Assembly: GCA_001465935.1 (NCBI GenBank)
Contig: LNKV01000003.1
Coordinates: forward strand, 192,363-256,362
Length of the DNA stretch: 64,000 nt
DNA from: Clarireedia homoeocarpa
Lineage: Eukaryota; Ascomycota; Leotiomycetes; Helotiales; Rutstroemiaceae
Direction of reading: 5' to 3'
Within the stretch, counting starts at the first letter, position 1. Each line of letters begins with the position of its first letter. Made by a program: the position numbers and the translations under genes. Below, in pieces: positions 45,301 to 57,944 of the stretch. The notes beneath the pieces are model-generated. The model was not told the origin of the DNA. It saw nothing but the letters and a program-made list of their open reading frames with translations, and ran no database searches.

Positions 45301-48300
45301 TTTTCCCTCCCATTTTTCCCACACCCAACTTCCGCTTTCAGCCATCTTGCTAGCAATGCGCCGGGCGTAACCTTAGATGACATCGTTGTGTTGCCGTTTT
45401 GGCATCCTTCTTATCCCCCCAGATTCTTTTTTATCGCTGCTATCGATAATGATCCTTGGCTTCAGCCGTTCTCACTTTCTCTACGAGCACTTTGCCCCGC
45501 GTCTACAGCACAGGATAATTGATCAACCACCATTTGTGGGGGGTGTGAAGACACCAACAACAGAACATGAAACAACTACTGAGGCCTTTTCCCATCTCTC
45601 ATTCACGACGGGAAGTTCAGACTGTTTACCCGTCTCCCCCGGTGGACTATCACAATCTCTCACCGTTCGGTTTGGCGGCGTCATTTTGCTACGCTGACAA
45701 GTCACTATTTGAGATTTCTCTACCCTTCCGTAGCTTCTTAGTCACTGTTTTCCTGCAGGAACAGAAATATCTCAGGTTAGGAATGATAGTCCTGTAGCCC
45801 ACCTATCGGTGAGATCCACGGCCGAGTTTGGAAAAAAAAAACAAACTTCACAACCGCACTCTAACACCGGGTATAAGCAAAAAAAAAGACCAACGTGGAA
45901 AGGGCGGGAGTGACACGGTGAGATGGAATGGTACGATACTGTCTGCCGACGCAAGTACTTGCCGCCGGCGTTTGAGACCTATATCATTTGTCGATATTGA
46001 AAGACTTCTACCAAGACGGTGCTTGGAATGATCACATCGTTTTGAACTTTAAACATTTCTCAGCCCGTCGTATTGGAGCCCGACAAAGCTCGACACAATC
46101 ACACGATCTTCATGGTCGCGTCCCGAAGAGAACGGAGATGGTTGCATAAATTTCCCCCCTGCCAATAATGCACAGCGTTTCGCCCAAGCCGACAGCCTAT
46201 CACCAATACCATACAGGGTTCGAGGGTGAAAATGGGCATGTCTATCATATGCGGATGTGCTCATTTCACAAAAACTACCAAGTACAGTACTCACAGTATT
46301 CATGGACTGGACGCACACTCTAGTGGCTGTGAAACCGTCACAAATGCTCTTTTTGGCCTTTCCTGCTGGCATGCTGCATGTTGCATAAAGTAGTGCATTC
46401 TGGCTAATGCAAGTTGTACGTAGGCTTGTCTAAACATAGAGGCAGAACAGCATTTCCATTTGGGTCTTGTTCTCCATGCTGCTTTTGCTGCTCTCGCTGC
46501 TCTCTCTCGCTGCTCTCTGGGCGCAGTGCAAATGGGTGGAGTCTTCGATTTTGGCCGCGGCATGCGTTATACTACTTGTGTAAGTACTTCGTAGGGTGGC
46601 ATCGTACCATCCATCGTATTACTTCCTTGCCTTCGTACAGCACAATTCGGGCTCAAGGATTGAAATTATGAAGCAAACGTCTTCGGTCGACTTCCAGAAC
46701 AAGCTGCTTTCACCATCCCTTGCTTGCGTGGATTCCCTCGTCCCCGACCGCATCAGAATCCATGGTCGCGGTGAAAGATGTGTAGGGGTTTTAAGTGGGT
46801 GGCGGCCCATTAGTCGTCCTTATCGGTCATGCATTTCCATCGCCAGTATGCATCCTTCACCAATCGGGCAATGAGTCGTCTTGCTGCTACTGGTATGCAT
46901 CTTATCAGTCTGTTGATGTAGCCATGTTGCTACTGCAGGAACGATGCAGGTACACAAATGCTTAACAGTGAAAGTTGGGAATTCCTGAACTCGACCTGAT
47001 ATTTGCTGCATATGCATGTATTGTATTGTATGGCATGGCCAGCAAAAGCAGGAACAACATAAAGCAGTCAATCCAGCTTGCAGGAACCATAGCTCCTTAC
47101 TTCCCATCAATCGACCCTTTCCTTCCTCCGATCCATTAGCCCATCCCACTTATGATTTACCGGTGCGGTGCGCTGCGGTGTCTTTTCTGAGGCCTTGTTC
47201 GCTTGTTCCCGTAGAGTGTAGACACAATCACGCCAGAAGGCTAGCCATACGGGGATGAATTCCTAGAGGCCGCAAGCTCCTGGCCTCACAGGCCCTTGTT
47301 GGCCGCTTCGAATCTACGATGGTCCACTCGCGGGTTTCGGATAGTGTATCCTAATGCCCTCGTCTCCGACAAGGGCCAAACTCGAGCTAGAAGCTAGAAG
47401 AGGACAAAGAATCACGATAGCTGTCAATTGTGGAGTGAAAAGAATTCCCGATGGCTTCATGTAGCGACGTTTGGGAGCATATCCCAGCGCAACGGAACTT
47501 GGGATAATGGAAGCAACGGAGAAGAACATTCGTCGGGCCTTCAATTTCCCCATCATAGAACGATCATCCGATGTCAATTTAGATGGGCGCTCATCATGCA
47601 TTTTGTTAACTCGACAGTAAAACATACTTGCATTAGATAATATTGACAAAGCATTTCCTCGTGCCCAAGGTATCAATAGCAAAAGTTTATTTGGCTTAAG
47701 ACCGAAAAGATGTGAGTGAGTATCGGCGTCGCCTTTACACGATTGATCTCCCAAAGGGATCCCAGACGACGGCTCTATTATTCCAATGAATAGCCAACCG
47801 GCTGGGAAGAAAGACCGAAGGCTGGACTGGGTTCGAGAACCCCGGATTTTTTTTTTTTTTTTTGCCCTTTACCCTCAACTACCCTTGAGGGTTCGTAGAT
47901 TAGATAGAACCGGAGGATATCGAGCGCCACAGACGCGCATCGTGGATATGTCTCGGGTTGAACGGTGAGGCAAAGAATGAGTCGCGAACACTCGGGGCAA
48001 CATATCTATGTCCATGTCATTTTCCTCGTCAATATTCGTTTCGTAATAATGGTACGGAGTTGAAAATTTGCCACAAGGATGTCATACGACGTGCTTTACT
48101 GTGCTCGTCGTAAACTCGAGCGGCCAAAGCACCTGGATGTTGGTTCTTTTTCCTTGATTCCGAAAGGTATGATGTTACTGATACTGTCAATGACAGAATT
48201 TGGATGAGCATCTCATTCATCATTCGGCGGGGACGGGGACGTCAGAGCGGTGTCGTGTTATTATGATCTACTATTGACATCCAGGCATATTCCTGCATCA

Positions 48301-49798
48301 TTCCGGAAGGTGGGACCAACAGAAAGAAAGAGAGCAGCGGGGCAACCTGAGGCCATCCAAATTCGGCGACGATCACTCCGCAAAGGTTCGAGGTGCAGAT
48401 CAAAGGGTAAAAGGAAGAAGGGTCTGTGTTACCTACGAAGTAGTGTTAGCAAATTATCGGCAGTTCATACCAATTAGTCAAAATGTCTTTTCGGAGGGCA
48501 AGGGAAAAGCTTCCAATCCCCGAATTCCTTCTCTTTTCTATTTGTTCCATTCGTCCCAATAATCGACCCCTACACCTACCCTGCCAAGTGGCTTCCAGTG
48601 GGGCGGTCTGAATGAAAGTCCCCTGCCACATTCAGATGAATGAATTATTGTCCCCTTGCCGGTCTGGTAGGCGAAAGAAGAGCGACGACGAACATGCACA
48701 TATCGGGACTTTACAAGCACGCCAGTTCAGATCTAAACGGTTCTCATCCAAAAAGCAAATCAACAACCTTCCCAAACTCTACTGTAACCAAAAGAACCCA
48801 CTTTTGGATATGCAGCCGCGGATATGCCTCACGAATGAGTGCTGGTCATCCGACGTACAAGTGACTTCTGGGACCCTTTATATCCGAGAACCTTGCTGAT
48901 GGACCTTCTCGAACGTTTCATGTTCCCACAAAGAACAATTCTCTGGCGACTTTCCAATCTCCACGGTTTCCATGGTATCCATGTCCTGGAAGCATCCTGT
49001 AAATACTCGCAGACTACGGTATGCTATGGTATCTCTCTTTGCTTTTTCCATTACTGCATGGGCAAATCGGCCCATGTTCCTCGCTCGCCCAGACAGACGA
49101 GACGAGACGAGCGATTCACGGTCGCTGCCGCAGAAGACCGAAAATCAGGTGGGGAAACTCTGGAAAATTGACACACGCGTACCGACCCAAAAAGAAAAGG
49201 AATGCGGAGCACTGCTGCTGCAACTCTTTCCAATTCATTGCCATGATTCGCTTGCCGAAGTCTGTTCGTCTTCATGCGGTATGGCAAGTGTCGAATCAGA
49301 ATGCGCCGGAAGAGCATGAATAAAGCGATTGTCCTGTATCAAGGGTTCATGCCGTCTAAATGATTCATGCGACTATTTAGACTCTATGCTACCGGTACAC
49401 AAGGCTTGCGGTCACGACATTGATTTGCTCGATATGAAAAGGTAGGTGTCTCTTTTTGTACACGTGTCTGGCTTTATGCTCTGCTAAGGTAGAAACAAAA
49501 AACAAACAGATATTCTGTGGTTCGCAAAAAAGTTTAAACTACTATTACATGGTCTGGAGAGATGACATGACTTGCGTACCTTGGGCGAAAAGGGTACAAT
49601 TGGCTCTGCTTCAAAAGGGCCATCAAAAGTTGATGAGACCTTGTGGGAGGCAAAAAATCGCGAGGAAAAAGAAAAGATTCGCCTCAGTCAGTCCAAAGTG
49701 TGCAAAGTTCTTAACTATTGAATCACGGTCGTCAGGGTGGTCCATGAGCAGACAGACTATTCATCGCTTCGCGGCGGTCTCACTCCCGCCCGCTCTTT
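42347..49798. other. 7.4-kb gene desert
   Basis: No gene is supported in this block. The first kilobase is the upstream region of the MSN2-like gene. Remaining frames are below 150 codons, overlap on both strands and show no domain or sensible exon joins. A GGATGTAT run lies near 44154-44180, GGTGGATG near 43098-43115, and 17 T follow a short perfect hairpin (GGGTT/AACCC) at 47830-47863. It may hold non-coding RNA or decayed DNA. Confidence 0.5.
47847..47863. repeat. Poly-T run of 17
   Basis: Uninterrupted run of 17 T directly after a hairpin with stem GGGTT/AACCC. The combination resembles a polymerase III terminator after a stem, but no tRNA fold precedes it. Confidence 0.7.
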
Positions 49799-52054
49799 TC
49801 AGATTTTGCATCTTTGATTGCAGGCATGCACGAAGTCGAATGCTTGGAAAATCCCTTGGGTGTAGACGAGAGCGGCCAGGACTACCGCTACGTGGAAGAG
49901 TTGATGCGAGGCTCCGATGAGGTCGAATGTTCTGCTGAACCATCTCTCGGGAAACTGTGTGCAGGATTAGCAGCACGTACGTCTTGAGGAAGAAGACGTC
50001 ATTGAAGCATACCACTTCATTACGATACTTACTTTGATTGCATACGCTGTGGCCCCGAGTACATTCAAGAGCAACGTCATCAGCACCCAGGTGATGCCCA
50101 TCCGCTGATTCTGTACTTCCCAGCCATGTTTGGCTGCGCCATGAATCACCGGAACCATGGTGAACAAAGCCAAACTCCCAAATGTTGCTGCTCGGATGGG
50201 GCGAAGATACGGATCACGGAAGCGTGGTTGAAATGTCGATACCGAGCAAGCAATTGCCAGCATCGAAAGCTTTCTTACGTCAGTGTCTCTGGAGATATCT
50301 ACCAGGAGAGAAGGGGGTATTACGAAGATCCAGTAGAAGATCCTATGACTTGCGGAGTCGCAATAAAAGCCATAATATACGAGGGGAACGGTAGCTCCCC
50401 ACATCAAGAGAATCACTCCTTGAAAATCTAGTTGCGCTCCAAACGTATCCATCTTCTGACTATGGCACATGACTGTGTGATACCTACCTCCACATATCAG
50501 TCTACTTCTTCTCCCTCTTCTCTATCCTCATGGTCTAGATCCAGGAGAAGTACGACTCACAATGCCGACAAGCTGAAGCATATCGCTACACCTACAAAGT
50601 ATATCACACAAACCACCACATCTGCTTTCGTAGCAGCAGCATAGCGAGATGGCAATTCAGCCCTGTACAGGTACACCGGTAGTGACGCGAACAAGGCAGC
50701 CCCAATCAGATGCGACCATATATTAACTGCAGTACATATCAATTTAGCCTCAATCCTTCACCGCGATGGAAGTCGAGTTCGGTGGTGTGGGGTCCATTTC
50801 TTAGGAAATCTTTTTCTTACTCGTCTCGTTATGAAGGTACCCCCAACTAGCAAAGCAATCCCAGAGCGAAGCCGTCGCTGCTCTATGAAGATGGAAAAAT
50901 CAAATTGTTAGAATATTATTCTTCCTTTTTTTCTTCCTTTTTTTGATTTTCCATGCTTTAGCCTCTCTGTCTGCATCTCATCTTCTTACTCAGAAGCTTG
51001 TTCTGCAAATAGATCGGATGGAGTTGCATGCGTTGTGAATTGAATAATCATGGTATGATGACATGATAGACATACCGATATCCCGTTTCGATGTAATTGT
51101 TATCTTCTCTATACAAACACCAAAAATAAGTTTATACGTCAGCTGATGTTCTTTCTCCTGTTGCAGAGCTAGTTTCGTTCATCCATCGTGCAATTTTGTG
51201 ATTATGAGTATAGACTTCTTTGATTATGTGAATGTCCTCTCTCCACGCGTGTAATTAATGTAAGGCGCGATGCACCCCTCATTGTCAGGCCATGTCATGT
51301 CATCCCTCCAACAACCCGATTACAGTGCAGCCAGATAGAGATTACCCAGAATCCCCAATCGATAGACCCAGAATCCTTTTCGACAGGGCAGGAAAAGCAA
51401 GTCATACGCGCCACAGGGAAGGATCTGTAAAAAGAAAGTCTGACAAGAGACACGGTACGGGAACGGGCACAACGTAAGAAGGACGGCAGGGAGAAAAAGA
51501 CGTTTGTTTGCGGTTGCGGTTGCGGTTGCGATTACGATTAACGAGGTGAGAGTGAGGTGGGACAAAAGCTTGTGTGTTGGTTGAGGGGGGGAAGGATTGG
51601 GGATTCGTACTTACTGCTGCCATGTTTCTTTGATTCGCAGATGAGAAATTGGAGAATCATGTAAGACGTAAGAAGGGAAGGGTGGGAAGGGTGTGCAGTG
51701 CAGGATACGTAATTCAAGCCACAGATACCATCAGCCTGTGCCTCATTTTCTTGAAATTTTTTTCTTCTTTACTTCCTTTTGTGGACGGAGGATTGCATGT
51801 GTGTGGAGGGATGGGTGAATGGATTGATGAGAGGGAAAGGCTCACTCACCTAATTCGGACCAGAGCTTGAGTTTGATAGTCGACGGATGAGATGCCTGAT
51901 GCAGGTGAGAAGGAGGTTGTCGCGTGGTGGAAGGAGGAGGAGAACTAGTGGGAGACCCAGCTATAGCCTTCTCGCGGACTTCTTCCCCTCCTTCCTTTTG
52001 TGGTGACGGAGGACGAGATGAGGAGCGAGATGGGCTTTTGCGTCGTTGAATCAT
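49799..52054 (-). CDS. PAQR/IZH family seven-helix membrane protein (hemolysin-III-like)
   Basis: Seven exons join in frame to 361 residues: 51850-52054, 51615-51627, 51076-51108, 50821-50882, 50561-50726, 50033-50483 and 49799-49954. Exon 2 is a 13-base micro-exon. Together exons 2-3 rebuild the family start ETWQQEDNNYIETGYR, followed in exons 4-5 by LHNETINIWSHLIGAALF. Further family marks: YHTVMCHS before TM3, YYGFYCD, and SHQLFHVAVV in the last helix, which with the earlier HT and Asp forms the usual zinc-binding set. The N-terminal 70 residues are Ser/Pro/Arg-rich and cytosolic. Yeast Izh proteins and adiponectin receptors belong here; roles are in zinc and lipid (ceramide) metabolism. 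All splice sites are GT/AG, but the micro-exon acceptor (AAAG) is weak. Confidence 0.85.
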
Positions 52055-52560
52055 CAGGCACTTCTTCCTGGTTCTGTAAGGTACGGCGCGCTGCGGATAC
52101 GAGAAACGAGGGAGAAGGATCGTGGCTTGGGGTTACACTGCTTCTAGAATGGCTCTACGGCTGTCGTTGTCGGGTGTGAACTGGTCTTGGGAGCTGGCTG
52201 TTTGTACTTGCGGAGGTGATGTTGGTGGATGGAGGGGAAGGAAAGGAAAGCGAAGAGAAAAAGGCAGGTAGAGAGTGACCATGGTATACAAGCACGCATA
52301 GACGACGTTTCGAAACTGTTACATCGATATACTCAATCGTCCAAAGTAGCTGCCTGCCTGCCTGCCTGCCTACCTACCTACGCCCGCCGTAGCATTCGAC
52401 GCCGACGACACAGGATCTGCAAGAACCTCAAACCAGTCGACGTCCGTCCGCATGTCCGCTCGTTCGTTATCTCCCCTCACCAGCCCAGCCTTTCTCCCTC
52501 GTACAATATCTCCCACCATGCACAAAACCCCAACCAGCGGTGTAACACAAAACGCACACA

Positions 52561-52609
52561 ACACGCACCACGCACCACGCACCACGCACCACACACCACG
52601 CACCACGCA
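52561..52609. repeat. ACGCACC heptamer array
   Basis: Seven copies of a 7-base unit, one with a G-to-A change (ACACACC). Confidence 0.9.
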
Positions 52610-53196
52610 TTATCCTAAACCCGCATTGCGCCAAGTCACCAATCATTCCCTCTTCCGTTCTCCGCGCTGCGACTAATGTACTTCGCGATTCAGAGCATTC
52701 TTGCCTGCTGTATGTGTATGTGTGGACGTTGCGGTGTTGTTTCGTTTTGCATGGTACAGTACCATATCATATCATGGCACGAAAATGTGGCACAACACAG
52801 ACAGCCTTTCCTTTCGGGATCGGAAAACACAATTTTCATGGCGGTAATGGGTTGCGGGTGAAAATTCTGAGAAAGGCTTTCTTGGGGAAGGAAGGGCTGG
52901 GCTAAAATCTTACGGTTCCTACAGTATGTCCGATGTAGAGTGGTTTTTGGGGATTTTGCGTGTGTGTGTGCATTGCAGTGTTGCATTTTCCTAAGAATGA
53001 AGCATGTCGATGTGGTATCAACGATTATGTGAGGGGGGTGGTGTACGGCACAACACTGGACTGGACTGGATCAGTTGGGGTCTATGCAAAAAATAGAAGA
53101 TAAAAATTATGTTGGACTAGGATGGGTATGAGAGTTACGTGTAGATACATACATACGTATGACAGTTACATGTAAGGAAGGGCACTTACTAACTTG

Positions 53197-53268
53197 GCTA
53201 CGACTACGACTACGGCTACGACTACGACCACGGCTACTACTCCGGCTACGACTGCGACTGCGACTGCT
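53197..53268. repeat. CTACGA/CTGCGA hexamer array
   Basis: About 12 copies of a 6-base unit with A/G variants (CTACGA, CTACGG, CTGCGA), similar in style to the hexamer array at 1549-1645 read on the other strand. Confidence 0.85.
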
Positions 53269-56200
53269 AGCTATACTGCAGTTGCGATATGCAGGAATTG
53301 TACAGAAGAGGCTGCCCAAATGGGGTTTCAGAAAGAAGGGGTCCGGCTTTTCCTGGGCAATACTTTCTCATACATTTTCACCTGGCTAAACTAAGGCAAG
53401 GCGTGCAGGTGCAGGTAGGGAAAACAAGTGCTGGATGCGGACACTACAGAGGGCTTTTCTGGGTAAATTTCCAGATGTTTCGGAAGACCGTCTTGGAGAT
53501 GCGGTCGAGGTTGACGTCTGCGTTCATTCGTCGAGCTCTTCACTACTCTTGCCTGGGGCTGGAAGTTTTCTGCTACGATAAGGCGCTGCTGCTGCAGTGC
53601 AGTCAGTATCTCTATTCGGCTCACCGCAAGTTTTTTTTCCTTACCTTTCGTTTGTTCGTTTTGTCGCAATTGTGATTGATGGTCGCCGATATTCTGCATC
53701 GTCTGCTACTGCTCATGCTGCTCCTGCGTGCCCCACGAAATTTTTTTTCGATTATTAATTATTTGTGCCGTCGTGATGATGCAGATGCAAATGGCAATGT
53801 TTCGGCCGGAGCTGTTTCCGTGCGTCAAATCGCTCTCTGTTCTTTTTTCTTTCTCATATCATATCGCAAGGTCAGTCAGTTATCGCATCCCGTGTGTCTG
53901 GAACGGAGGGAAAACTTGGACTTTGAACTTGTGCGCTTTGGTCATTTCCCAGTCGCGGATTGAGATTCAACAGCCCCATCAATATTCCGCCTCTTGGCCA
54001 GTAATTTTCTTGCTGGTGCTAAAATACTTGAGCTGAAGTCGATAGTTCGTTCATGACTCCACTGCTTCTTGCAAGATTCCGATAGGTGGTGTTTGTGGCT
54101 AAAGTGCTCAGACAGCAAACTCCACTTTTTATCGCGATTTCTATCTACAGTAACGGAGTAGCTATTGGGATGAAGTCAATAGTTTTCCGAGCTTTTACGG
54201 CTCAGTATATGTGCGGTAGCAGCAACACATCCGTGCTGCTATCCGTGCCGTAATCAAATCTTGGAACAACTTCATAACATTGCCTTTCCCTACTACGCCG
54301 AATCCGAGGACACAGCCTGGGAGCTCGTAGGGTTCCAGGCTGAGTGCGAAAGACATCCAAGCTTCTCGGTGCATGCATCTCTCCGAGTCATGTCAGTGTC
54401 TGCAACAAAACAGATCGGGGGGCCTGACTCCGCCCTCCGCATTCCATGGCAAGACACTTCATCGTCGTTGTTGGAACCCCAAGATACCTTGAGACATGCT
54501 ACCCATGAAGCCCTTGCCAGCATCGAGGCCAAAATGCTGTCGCAGTCATGGTAGCTACAGGTGTGTGATCAGCCCTTTCAAAGTCTAGATCCATGGGAAG
54601 ATCCTCTGTCAAGTATGTCATTTGATTGGGACTATGATGCAGATTTTTGAAATACGAGTAGCCAGTTATATCTTTAGACTTTCGCTAGGCACGGGGAGAT
54701 CAGGGACCCATACCTGTGCTGCGGTATCTGGAGAACAAATGGGACCGGCGGGACCCTTTCAGCCATTGCCTGCAAAGGGTCCTGTATGCTAATCCATAGT
54801 CGGGGTAGCTCCACGTGTCTATATGTGAGTAGTGAGGTGGCAATTGTGGGATACTTCGCTGGAGGCATAAGGCGGTATAAGTTGTAAGTGAATTAGAGCA
54901 TACTTTATTGCAAGATATGTACACATGAGTCGTTAAGGATAAGTCTAGAAAGACATAGAACTAAGTGATGACTGGGATAGAGCACCCCTATGCAATTTAC
55001 ACTATGTCATACCAGTGTTCTATTCGCCACCAGTTCTTTCATACCCTATGCTTGACCGGTAAAACGATTGATGAGAAGAGAGGGAACATATGGCGGGCGG
55101 CACGCCACTGTTCGTTCTCTTTCACCGTATATTGTGCTATGGTTTCTTAGTCCGCAGTAACTAGGATGCCGCTTGAATCCCCGCAACATGTCTCCTCGCT
55201 GCCCCTTTGTGATGCCAAACTGGCGGTGGTGAGATGGATCAAGCTCAGTTGAATATTCTCTTTATTCATGACTGAGCGCCTCATGTCCATGAGGACCTAG
55301 ACAGCTGAATCTTAGACAGCTGAATACAACTCCAGCAAAAGCAAAAGTCAAACAATATGACCTCAACTGCGGCAACCATTTAGTACTAAGCAGTTTCTAT
55401 TCACCTTTACTAAATCCACAGTAGTACATATCAGTAATCTACCCCAGCGGAAAGACATTCACTCCTATTCAGTCCCTCTGCTGTACGGTGCAAACTCCCA
55501 TCTTCCCAGCTCCCACCAGGACCCTCAAAGAAACACCCAGCTGGAAGAATGGTGAGGCGTCGAGTGCGAGCTTGTTGCACCTGTAGACCTGCCATAAGCT
55601 GTATGCTTGCATCAAGGTAGAAAGAACACTTTCAATGTATATCTGCGCTATCATTGCTACATGAGTGTTGTCGAATACGTGAGAATTGCCAAATATCCGA
55701 ATGTTGTCGACTGTACTCATACAGTCGATATAACTGCCTCTCGATTCCATTCTCTTGAAACGATAGCCTAGCAACTGAATTGACTGTAGTCACCGTGGTG
55801 AAACCCTACCATAAGCCTTCTTCCCAAGTAAACTGCTGTCCCTGGCATCCCGATCAAGTGTTGTCGAAGTTCCGCAAATAAAGCAATTCTGCTGGTCTAT
55901 GTAATGGTAAATGGCTAGAAAGTCAATATCAGGGTGGATGGGTTGACTTATAGCTCCTGATCTGTGTTTGCTCACTCGGCTGTTTGGGTAGTATCAGCGG
56001 AAGTTGCTTCAGTCAACATCACTCAGGATGCATTGTTTATAGTAAGAGGGAGGTAAAATGGTCAGATTGGCTTTGGGAAAGCGAACACCAAGATCATGTG
56101 GTGTTACCACTAGATCGGATGTTCTGTGAATATGCCATTGTGACTATCATCCAAATAGCTTCTACTCGTACTGTAGTTAAACATCAAAGTGTAAATGACT

Positions 56201-57944
56201 TCCTTCATGGAATCATTCACTGGCACCAGCCCGTTGTAGCTACACCACGGTGACCTTTCGAGTATGTATAAGTAATCATTATCATTACCTATCCTGTTGT
56301 ATATGTGCGCCTGTTGTGCTCTTGGGATAAACCCGACAGGTGGTGCGATTACTTGGCTCGGGAAGTGAGTACTGTATGTAAGAGCGTCGAACGAGAACCG
56401 CGAGGCAGGCTGCACACGTATTGATGTTGAATAGTTCAATTCATGAGATTATCTTCATCAGTAGTTGGGGAGAATGGACATGCTTGGAATGTAGGCCGCT
56501 ATCCGATTTTATGACAATCACTTTGAAGTAACTGATGCTATGGTTTGTCATCCAAATATGGCTCACAGCCTTCAAGTGTGCAGAAAGCTCTATGTATACT
56601 GTTGGCTACCATTAGAATCATCCCCGGGTTTCCTCGAACTTCTTGTTGGTAAAGGTTGTGTGCTACAGTGGTGTTGTGTTGTTAGTGTATATTGAAATGT
56701 AGCCATCCACCCTTCAGTTTTTGACAATTAACAAAAAAGGAAGTGCTGCAAGTAAAGAAATGTGGGATGGGAAACGAGGAGGCCGGGAAACATATCGAGA
56801 AGGACCTATCAGCGGTAATAATACTTATGGCCGACAGTCTCATTCTTGAGGACTATATCGGAATATGTAGGTTGTGGTTAGTGAATGCCTCTGTTGCTTG
56901 AGAACATCAAGGTCTTTGGATACGATCACAAGCATAACGCATGGAAGAGAGTCGGTGTTCTGAATATAGATCCTTCATCCTGCTGTAGAAGTGCAGGAGT
57001 AGGTCTGACAAAGGATGAGGAGGCCAGATACAGATTTTTTTGTGGTAAATGGCAGAAGATGCATGAAAATGGCAGAGGATGAGTTCCGATTGTATCGCTC
57101 TGATGCTAGCTGCAACATGAAGAAGGAGGATAATGGTGAATGGCTGGAGTATAGTGTAGGTAATTCCTAAGGGAGGCGCAACATATTCCAAACCTCCTCG
57201 ACCTCGGTGAAGAACTTAATCTACGTGGAAAATACGGGACATGGAGCTAGCTATAAACGTTGAGATCAAACTGGACGTTCAGTCCACTTCAATATACAGC
57301 ACGGCTAACAATCTCTGAACAGAGTCGATGAGCCACATATTCCGAGGCGGCAAGTTATTTCCCATGAGCAGGGGTAGATAGAGCAGTATTCTCCCTAATA
57401 CCAACATTTATGTACTACCACAAACACCGGCTGTAGGCCGGCTTCAAGCTTCCAACTGGTGACGACTTAGACCTCGCGAGGAGCTGTTCAAACGAAAGAT
57501 TACGATGATATGAGAGACTTGCATTGAAGCTAGCATGAACTTAATTGTAGACTCGCTATTCCGTCAACGCCTGTTTGCCTCGAAACCAGAGACCACGTCC
57601 TTGATTATTGAGCCTATGGATCATCTGGGAGTTCTACTATTCGAGTTGCCATCGCCCCTTACCGGTATCACCTGGCTACTGAGAACTTAGAGCAATCCAT
57701 CCTTAATGAATTGTTCCCAGTAGACACTTGAGCAATCACTCTTCCGCCACCCCATAGACTATTTTGCTGCTTGGTCGAAGGACACAAAAACCGTTGAAAG
57801 TAGGGCGTTAACTTGCTTTGAATCATATTGCAATTCTTCATATTTACACAAGCCGCATTCGCAGCAACCACCAAGAACACCCCTTTACACTGGAATATTG
57901 TTTCATAGCAACCTTTTAATCACACCGGCACCCACTCATAGCCC

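Larger units (their letters stand above)
52055..57944. other. 5.9-kb gene-poor block
   Basis: No supported gene. The first kilobase is upstream of the PAQR gene and has GCCT (52351-52381), ACGCACC (52561-52609) and CTACGA (53197-53268) arrays. From about 54.5 kb on there are scattered frames of 60-109 codons on both strands without domains. A near-perfect 14-base direct repeat TAGACAGCTGAATM lies at about 55299-55327. It could be old mobile DNA, but no terminal repeats or enzyme motifs were found. Confidence 0.5.

Noticed and set aside
47314..47754. 146-codon minus-strand frame in the gene desert
   Set aside because: No domain, composition like non-coding DNA, and no neighbouring exons.
47790..47863. 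tRNA-like tail: GGTTCGAGA hairpin followed by T17
   Set aside because: The T-arm does not pair in the standard 5+7+5 form and no D-arm, anticodon arm or acceptor stem can be drawn.
49456..49920. 154-codon plus-strand frame near the PAQR gene
   Set aside because: It overlaps the last PAQR exon on the opposite strand and shows no domain; it is a shadow.
55791..56254. 12-base inverted repeat GTCACCGTGGTG / CACCACGGTGAC, 440 bases apart
   Set aside because: Matches of this length are expected many times by chance in 64 kb; no target duplication or enzyme gene between them.
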